Origin: Blautia sp. An249
GTDB taxonomy: Bacteria; Bacillota; Clostridia; Lachnospirales; Lachnospiraceae
Assembly (NCBI RefSeq): GCF_002159835.1
Contig: NZ_NFJL01000005.1
Location: forward strand, 62,001-126,000
Direction: 5' to 3'
DNA: 64,000 bases
The notes under the pieces were generated by a model. It did not search any database, was not told the DNA's origin, and saw only the letters and a list, made by a program, of their open reading frames with translations. Every line of letters starts with the position of its first letter. Positions within the stretch are counted from its first letter, which is position 1. Shown here in pieces: positions 58,279-64,000 of the stretch. A program made the translations under genes and the position numbers.

Positions 58279-59655
58279 TTATTTCCTCCAGATCCTGAAA
58301 TCTCTGAACCGGAATCCGTTTACCTCTTTTTCTTCTCCGGTCTCCACTCCATACCTCATATTTTTCCGCTGGCCATACAGGCGCACATAGATGATCTTCA
58401 CAAAATCCTCTGCGTCGGACAGCGGCAGCTCTGTGGCAAGCATTTCTTTTCTCTCACCCATACACTCGTCCACATAACGTCCGATCTTCTCAGCGCTTAA
58501 GATTTTCTGCATCTTCTCCACCATGCGGCGCATTTTCTCCTGACGCAGCCTGCTGTCCGGTTCCCGGTTTATGATCTGCTGAGGTTCAAATGTCTTCTTT
58601 CCCTCGATCGGCGAATACAGCGAACTTTCATCTAAGAATCCACAGCTGTAGATCCGCACGAGATTGTCAAGGAACCCGATCTCATAAATCCCTCCAAGCT
58701 CCATTTTCTCTTCGTTCATCACTTCATTGATTCCCAACAGGAGTTCCTTGAGCTGTCCGCGGATATCTTCATTCCCTGACAAAAGGAATCTGGCTCTGTT
58801 TATGGCCGCGCGCTGATACTGCGTGTTCTTCTGATTGATCTCATTTAAAATGTCGTCCATATTACGGAATGCCTCAATAATCTCATGAAGATACCGGTAG
58901 ACATTCTCCCGTGCCGTATCCACATCCGTCTCCTGTAAGCCTGCAAGCTCTGACGCAGCCTTTTCTATATAGGAACGGCTTTTGCTCCTGCTCTCCAGTC
59001 TTTCGATAATCTCCGGACGAAATTTCGATACATTGTCAGAAGTAAGAAGCCTGTGATACGCTTTATCCACGATATTGGTAATATAGTCATTAAACAGGGC
59101 GTCCATGATTTCCGCCACCGTACTGTGTTTCGTAAGTTCATCTATGTAATGCTTAATATTAGAATTCAGATTCTTAAGCCCGGTAATTAAAAGATCCGTA
59201 TTCTCCATAATCTGAAGCAGGACGACTCCGGGGTTGTCTGTATTTCCTCTTACCAGACTATATATCGTATAAATATATCCCTGGTACTCAATCTGCTTTC
59301 CATCTTCGATCTCCAGCAGCGTCTTCATTACCCGCACGGCATATTCTTTAAAATTCACCCGCTGCACATAACTTTTGTCCGTCTCAATTTCAATCCATCC
59401 ATAGTGTTCCAGTTTCCGCAGAATCCCGTTTGCCTTTCCCCTGCTGTCAGCCCCCGCGAAATCCTCCTCTACGATTTCCGCTGCCGCGGACTGTTCAAAA
59501 TAATACTGCAGCTCATCCGCGACTACTTCTCTTTCTATACCAAAAGAAAGCTGATAATCCATGACAGAAAACAGCTTACAGATACACTCCCAATATACAG
59601 TTTTATTCGGTGATGCAAGGGGAACAAAAAAGTTCCCCGGCAGGACATGAAACAT
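58279..59655 (-). CDS. jetA: Wadjet protein JetA, kleisin subunit, 458 aa
   Basis: The start MFHVLPGNFFVPLASPNKTVYW and the length match Wadjet JetA. A winged-helix N-terminal part (about 40-120) is followed by long helices, as in kleisins such as MukF. First gene of jetABCD in the order of intact systems (A-B-C-D with overlaps). The whole operon protects cells from plasmids by cleaving them. Subtype not assigned with certainty. Confidence 0.88.
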   Translation of the reverse strand: MFHVLPGNFFVPLASPNKTVYWECICKLFSVMDYQLSFGIEREVVADELQYYFEQSAAAEIVEEDFAGADSRGKANGILRKLEHYGWIEIETDKSYVQRVNFKEYAVRVMKTLLEIEDGKQIEYQGYIYTIYSLVRGNTDNPGVVLLQIMENTDLLITGLKNLNSNIKHYIDELTKHSTVAEIMDALFNDYITNIVDKAYHRLLTSDNVSKFRPEIIERLESRSKSRSYIEKAASELAGLQETDVDTARENVYRYLHEIIEAFRNMDDILNEINQKNTQYQRAAINRARFLLSGNEDIRGQLKELLLGINEVMNEEKMELGGIYEIGFLDNLVRIYSCGFLDESSLYSPIEGKKTFEPQQIINREPDSRLRQEKMRRMVEKMQKILSAEKIGRYVDECMGERKEMLATELPLSDAEDFVKIIYVRLYGQRKNMRYGVETGEEKEVNGFRFRDFRIWRK

Positions 59656-59703
59656 GATCTAATTCCCTCTTCTGTGTGCTATTTTCCACTGCGTTTTTCG
59701 CTT

Positions 59704-61398
59704 TTATTTTCCTTCCCCGATCAGGATTTCCTTCCCCCGGAAAGCAAAGCCATATTTTCTGATCCGCTCAGACTGTATTCCTTTTCCAGTCAGCACGGAT
59801 TCATAGTTCTTCGTTTCAATCTGGCTTAATGCCGCTTCGACGGTCTGTGACAAGTCATTCTCATCCTGATCCTGGATTTTGAATTCCATAATGATAGCAG
59901 GATCTGCTTTCTCTTTCGGCTCTATTATCACATCATATCTTCCAAATCCGCTTTCACGGTTTGATGTGATCTGATAGCGGTCTTCAAGATCCACAATCAG
60001 CCCTAATACGAAACCATGGTAAAACCGTTCCGGCTCTGTGACTTCAGAAGGCTTTTTCCCTGTATCAAAATAGCTGAAAACAGCGGATGCAACCCGGTTT
60101 ATATAAACATTCATCGCTTTCACATCGCCCATAAGCAGCGCTTTTACAAACTCATTATAATTTGACGATGATGGGGCAAACCAACTGCGGACCATCTTTT
60201 TCAGCATGATAAGCACCTCAAAATTTGTGATACTTACCCCATAGACATGATCCCATTCATCACTTGTTTCTATCGTCCTGCTGTCACTCACTTTCAAATA
60301 ACCGCTTGTCAGCATCAGACTCCATATCGCATTCTCATCAATATCCAACTGCCCATATATGATCTGTTCGTCAATTTCCGTATAAATACATTCCCGGCGC
60401 AGCAGCTTTTCAAAGGATTCCTTTACTTCCTTATTTCCTTCCTGCAAAAGTTTGCTGATCAGCTGATTGCTGCTGGTATTTACCCAGTACGGCGCTGCCG
60501 TCTTCGTATCAAGGTAATTCAGTATAGACCAGGGGTTATAGATATCTTTTACATTCCCAAAGCAGAAGCCGTCATACCATTTTTTGACTTCATCTTTCCT
60601 GCCGCCAAGCCCATATTCCTCCAGGGAACGGAAAACTTCTTCTTCCGTAAATCCAAAGCAGTCTGCATATTCATTCGATGTTGTCGTTACCACCTTCAAA
60701 TGGTTCAAGTCAGAAAAAATAGATTCTTTGCTGATCCTTGTGATTCCCGTCATAATTCCCCGTTCCAGATACGGGTTGTCTTTAAAGGACGCATTTAATA
60801 AGTTTCTGACAAAATCCGCCAGTTCCTGCCAGTAGCCTTTTACATAGGCTTCCTGCATAGGGGTATCATATTCATCCAGAAGCAGGATTACTTTTTTCTT
60901 ATAAAAGCGCTCCAGGTAACCGGAAAGTTTTTTCAGCGTCATAGTTGCTTCATACTCCGGCATCTCAGCTGAAACTTTTAAAAACTCTGCTTTTTCCTGC
61001 CCGTTCAGGATATCTCCTTCCAGCAGAAACTGGTATTTCTGGTACAACATCTGGAGCGTGGCGCAGATCTTTTTCCTTGCCTCTTCAAAATTCCGTTCTT
61101 TAATGGATGAAAATGTAAGCGAAATCACAGGATAAGTCCCCTGTATCTCCCGGTATTTTTGTTCTTTCCAGATATCCATGCCCCGGAAACACGGATTGTC
61201 TGCATGTTCAATGGAGAAAAAATGTTCCACCATGCTCATAGTCAGCGTTTTTCCGAAACGCCGCGGGCGGGCGATCAGAGTCACCTCATCCTTCGATTCC
61301 CACCACTCTTTAATAAACCGCGTTTTATCAACATAAAACACATTCTCCCTCTGGATTTTAAAGAAATCCTGTATCCCAATCCCGACTACTCGCGCCAT
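59704..61398 (-). CDS. AAA-ATPase-like/DUF1703 protein, 564 aa
   Basis: VGIGIQDFFKIQRENVFYVDKTRFIKEWW, then the P-loop LIARPRRFGKTLTMSM (about 45) and the Walker B segment VILLLDEYDTPMQEAY (about 175) define the AAA-ATPase-like domain. The C-terminal GFGRYDVIIEPKEKADPAIIMEFKIQ (about 480-510) is a PD-(D/E)XK nuclease-like module (DUF1703). Common in gut clostridia and Bacteroides, with unknown role; possibly defence. Lies 48 bases upstream of jetA on the same strand. Confidence 0.88.
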   Translation of the reverse strand: MARVVGIGIQDFFKIQRENVFYVDKTRFIKEWWESKDEVTLIARPRRFGKTLTMSMVEHFFSIEHADNPCFRGMDIWKEQKYREIQGTYPVISLTFSSIKERNFEEARKKICATLQMLYQKYQFLLEGDILNGQEKAEFLKVSAEMPEYEATMTLKKLSGYLERFYKKKVILLLDEYDTPMQEAYVKGYWQELADFVRNLLNASFKDNPYLERGIMTGITRISKESIFSDLNHLKVVTTTSNEYADCFGFTEEEVFRSLEEYGLGGRKDEVKKWYDGFCFGNVKDIYNPWSILNYLDTKTAAPYWVNTSSNQLISKLLQEGNKEVKESFEKLLRRECIYTEIDEQIIYGQLDIDENAIWSLMLTSGYLKVSDSRTIETSDEWDHVYGVSITNFEVLIMLKKMVRSWFAPSSSNYNEFVKALLMGDVKAMNVYINRVASAVFSYFDTGKKPSEVTEPERFYHGFVLGLIVDLEDRYQITSNRESGFGRYDVIIEPKEKADPAIIMEFKIQDQDENDLSQTVEAALSQIETKNYESVLTGKGIQSERIRKYGFAFRGKEILIGEGK

Positions 61399-61496
61399 AC
61401 CATCACCACCTCAAATATGTTTAACTGCTCCAGTGAATTTTTTATCATTATACTTGAATTCTATGGTAAAGTAAATTTTTCATTTTGTCTAAAAAT

Positions 61497-62750
61497 CTAT
61501 CTCCCACAGCATTTTTTATACTTTTTACCGCTTCCGCAGGGACACGGATCATTTCGTCCTATTTTCTTTTGTACCTTTGGTGTTTGTATTGTCCCCATTT
61601 TCCATTCCGGCGCCACAGTTACGTTTATTTCTTTCTTTTGTCTCCCCAGTTCCTCATCTGTAAAGCCTCTGTTACTCCACCTTCTCACTGTATACACCCA
61701 TGCGCTGCAGTTCCCGGCAAAGTTTTCTCCGCTTTTCCTGCTTTTAAATGCAATCCCTCTTGCAAACAGCAGATTCATAATGTCCTGTGCCGAAAAGTCA
61801 TTCTGCGCTACCATGTATTCCAGTTCAAACATCAGATTATCTGCCCTCGTCTTATCTCTCATAAGCCCGGTTAGATCTTTAAGCATCTTTTTATAACATG
61901 GATTTTCTATATCCACTATATGTTCCGCATACAAATAAATCTCTTTCCTGTCTGGTATGTAATATTCCTGCCCTGATACCTGTTTCAGAAATTGTTTATA
62001 CTGTTTCCGATTTTCAAAATCATTACTGATAAACCACTCTCCTTCCTGCCAAAACGCTCCCTCTTCGCGCTGGCAGAGAATTTGAAGCGTCTCTTCTGCT
62101 TTTTCAGGCAGCCATTCCAGTTCCTTTTTCTCATCCTCCGATAAATCCGGATACTCAAACATTTGGTTCATGATAATTTGGAGTACCTTTTTCTTTTCCA
62201 CAATTCCAAACAGATTTATGCAGGCACGCAAAGTCAGCCGTACTCCTGTAACAAGCCCCAGTAAATTTTTCGCTTTTTCATCTTCCAGATTTGTGAGTAT
62301 TATTTCCCGTATTTCATCCGGCACAACAAAGTCGCATTCATTATCTTTACAGACCATAAAGACCCAGCCTTTGCAACAATAATTTTCCTGCAAAACCGCC
62401 ATCTGTATCATTGATAACGGATGACCGTTCATTGTCCTTAACAGAATTTCTATGTCTTCCTTATCAAGAAAAATAAATTCTTTCCGGATGGATTCCAGAA
62501 TCAGATCATATACACATTTCTCTTTCTTATTACGGGAAACAGACATATCTGTTTCTTCTGTCCAGTTTTCTATTATTCTGTCAAGCAGGGCCTCAGGCGC
62601 CCTTTTTAACAGTTCTTTAAGATCTTTTGTCTCTTCTCCTTGTATCATAAAGTTTTCCGTATAATCTGATGCCATTTGACTTAACATGTCGTTATCAATA
62701 TCCAGGCGATTTAAAAATTCATCCATCTCTTTTATTTCTGATTTTCGCAT
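61497..62750 (-). CDS. SEC-C motif protein, 417 aa
   Basis: The last 20 residues, [18 protein letters not shown], form the SEC-C zinc motif, also found at the end of SecA. The rest is helical and acidic with CxxC-poor sequence and no known domain. ATG 62750 behind AAAGGAG, overlapping the ugtP end by 19 bases, so coupled. Function unknown; such proteins have been linked to protein handling and to defence loci. Confidence 0.82.
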   Translation of the reverse strand: MRKSEIKEMDEFLNRLDIDNDMLSQMASDYTENFMIQGEETKDLKELLKRAPEALLDRIIENWTEETDMSVSRNKKEKCVYDLILESIRKEFIFLDKEDIEILLRTMNGHPLSMIQMAVLQENYCCKGWVFMVCKDNECDFVVPDEIREIILTNLEDEKAKNLLGLVTGVRLTLRACINLFGIVEKKKVLQIIMNQMFEYPDLSEDEKKELEWLPEKAEETLQILCQREEGAFWQEGEWFISNDFENRKQYKQFLKQVSGQEYYIPDRKEIYLYAEHIVDIENPCYKKMLKDLTGLMRDKTRADNLMFELEYMVAQNDFSAQDIMNLLFARGIAFKSRKSGENFAGNCSAWVYTVRRWSNRGFTDEELGRQKKEINVTVAPEWKMGTIQTPKVQKKIGRNDPCPCGSGKKYKKCCGR

Positions 62751-63874
62751 AGGCAGCTCCTTTTCTGAATTCCCTCTTCTATCAAAATTGTTATTTTCTC
62801 TGCTGCATCTTTTGGAATATTTAATCGCTGCGACTTTTTCATCTTTTCCATTCCTTCTTTGGACGTTAACAGTTTTTTCCCGGCTCTGGCCTGCTCCTTT
62901 ATGGATTTAGGGGAAATACACATCCCCAGTCTCTTAAAAAATCTGCGGTTTTCTGTCTCACAGCCGGGAATTTCCGAGGTATGAACCAGGGGAATCTCGG
63001 AAACTGCCGCCTCTGTGGAAGTCAGTCCTCCCGGCTTAGTATAAACAATGTCGCAGGCCTTCATATATAAAGGCATCTTATTGGTTTTGCCAAGAATAAA
63101 AATATCTTCTTCTCCCCTGTATTTTTTCTCCAGTTTTTCGCAGACTTTCTCATTGCTTCCGCAAATCAGCACCATGCTGACATCTCTCTCATTTTCTTTC
63201 CAGATCCGGGCGGCCAGTTTCTGAAGGTTTCCTGCGCCCATACTTCCTCCGATAATCAGATACACCTGTTTCTCCAAAGGAAGCCCCAGCAGTTCCCTCG
63301 CTTTCTTTCTGCCTGTTTTCATAGAGAATCGACTGCTTACGGGAATTCCGGCAGGTATTAGCTTTTCCTTTGGAATTCCTCTGCGTACGCACTGGGGAAT
63401 CAAATCTTTGTGGGGAGCTATATAATAGTCGCAGCAGGTTTCTTCCCAGAAAGGAATGCAGGTATAATCGGTCATAACCGCTATGGTCAAAGGCAGGTCA
63501 AATCCTTTTCTCTTCATATAAGTTATGGTCTCTGCCGGATAGAGGTGCGGCATAACAATGGCGTCGAAGTCTTCTCTCTCCAGATAAGTTTCCAGATATT
63601 TGGCCATTTTCCCATTTATATAATATACGGGAGATTTTTTGGTAATTCTGCTTACTGCCATCCCCGCCTTATAAGCTGCACCAAAGGCATGGGGAACCTC
63701 TTTTACCACATTTACGTAAACGTCTTCTACCCTTTTGGAAACTTTTTCTCCGGCCAGAGTTAAATAATCGAAGAACACCGCCTGATGACCTCTGGCTTCC
63801 AGTTGTTCCTTTAATGCAAATCCGGCTGCATTGTGGCCGCCTCCGGTATTGCAGGATAAGATTAATACTTTCAT
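62732..63874 (-). CDS. UgtP/MGDG-synthase-type glycosyltransferase, 380 aa
   Basis: The N-terminal MGDG-synthase domain has [20 protein letters not shown] with the glycine-rich acceptor loop. The GT28-like C-terminal domain has [16 protein letters not shown] and [11 protein letters not shown], where the nucleotide-sugar binds. These enzymes add glucose or galactose to diacylglycerol at the inner membrane face to make glycolipids and lipoteichoic acid anchors. ATG 63874 behind GGAGGAATTAGTGT. An ordinary chromosomal gene. Confidence 0.9.
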   Translation of the reverse strand: MKVLILSCNTGGGHNAAGFALKEQLEARGHQAVFFDYLTLAGEKVSKRVEDVYVNVVKEVPHAFGAAYKAGMAVSRITKKSPVYYINGKMAKYLETYLEREDFDAIVMPHLYPAETITYMKRKGFDLPLTIAVMTDYTCIPFWEETCCDYYIAPHKDLIPQCVRRGIPKEKLIPAGIPVSSRFSMKTGRKKARELLGLPLEKQVYLIIGGSMGAGNLQKLAARIWKENERDVSMVLICGSNEKVCEKLEKKYRGEEDIFILGKTNKMPLYMKACDIVYTKPGGLTSTEAAVSEIPLVHTSEIPGCETENRRFFKRLGMCISPKSIKEQARAGKKLLTSKEGMEKMKKSQRLNIPKDAAEKITILIEEGIQKRSCLCENQK

Positions 63875-63877
63875 ACA

Positions 63878-64000
63878 CTAATTCCTCCGGAAAACAAATC
63901 GAATCTCTCTTTCTTCTTTTTTGTCCTCTTTCCGGTGCCTCCTCCATACCAGTAAAGTAATCATGGCAGAACCCAGAAGGACTTCGGTGCTTTTAATAAA
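63878..64000 (-). CDS. C-terminus of an upstream protein (cut by window edge)
   Basis: Forty residues ending in a hydrophobic segment (VLLGSAMITLLVW) followed by a basic tail RRHRKEDKKEEREIRFVFRRN, stop at 63878. The stop is four bases before ugtP, so both are in one operon. A membrane protein; family unknown from this piece. Confidence 0.6.
   Translation of the reverse strand, partial: FIKSTEVLLGSAMITLLVWRRHRKEDKKEEREIRFVFRRN

Noticed and set aside
61399-61420. CATATTTG before the AAA/DUF1703 gene
   Set aside because: It lies in chromosomal DNA, overlaps the ribosome site (GAGGTGGTG) and lacks the TTTC part, so it is taken as chance.
1-64000. CRISPR array or cas genes
   Set aside because: No evenly spaced direct repeats with unique spacers and no Cas motif was found; the only close repeats are those in the Rpn gene and near the element end.

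Overview
The window looks like DNA of a Gram-positive gut clostridium, probably a Lachnospiraceae member. Strong AGGAGG-type ribosome sites, typical Firmicutes signal peptides and lipoboxes, and Lachnospiraceae-style families (RemA, spore-photoproduct-lyase-like radical SAM, Rpn/PD-(D/E)XK, AAA-ATPase-like/DUF1703, Wadjet) all point that way. No rRNA, tRNA, CRISPR array or phage structural gene was recognised.

Two kinds of DNA meet near position 52,255. From the left edge to that point the window is one large mobile element, probably an integrated plasmid-like or conjugative element. It carries a ParM/ParR partition pair, two unusual DNA methyltransferases, a DndC/PAPS-reductase-like PP-loop enzyme, RecJ, an error-prone Y-family polymerase with a YolD partner, a PP2C phosphatase, RemA, a tyrosine-recombinase-like protein, many secreted proteins and lipoproteins, and many small unknown genes. 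Most genes are on the minus strand. At about 52,255 the element interrupts uvrB after codon 92. To the right is ordinary chromosome: the uvrB start, an AbrB antitoxin with a decayed toxin, a complete Wadjet jetABCD operon, an AAA/DUF1703 ATPase, a SEC-C protein and a UgtP-type glycosyltransferase.

The most striking feature of the element is a shared, non-sigma-A promoter-like motif, T(T/A)TC-N3-CATATTTA. It lies roughly 25-110 bases upstream of the first gene of more than twenty transcription units on both strands. It is absent from the evident cargo (WYL/AlkX-like cassette, acetyltransferase, IS110). The polymerase operon and the XRE-type regulator have sigma-A-like promoters instead. This suggests that the element has its own regulon, read by an alternative sigma factor or an element-encoded transcription apparatus.

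Region by region: 0-4.8 kb, lipoprotein, CHAP hydrolase, PP-loop enzyme and small genes; 4.9-9.3 kb, wreckage of a response-regulator/ABC-permease locus (with a 0.5 kb inverted segment) enclosing a WYL-AlkX-RidA-DUF3795 cassette; 9.3-16.3 kb, a minus-strand operon split by an IS110 element with a candidate bridge RNA; 16.3-22 kb, parMR, a CAP-domain protein and a PP2C operon; 22-28.6 kb, small genes, a CatB/Vat-like acetyltransferase behind a leader-peptide attenuator, the polymerase operon and an XRE regulator; 28.6-34.2 kb, an envelope cluster and remA; 34.2-39.9 kb, methyltransferase and recJ operons; 40-52.2 kb, a radical SAM gene with a structured leader, a very long acetyltransferase-like ORF, recombinase-like and small genes; 52.2-64 kb, chromosome. 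It is noteworthy that the anti-plasmid Wadjet operon sits directly beside the integration site of a plasmid-like element.
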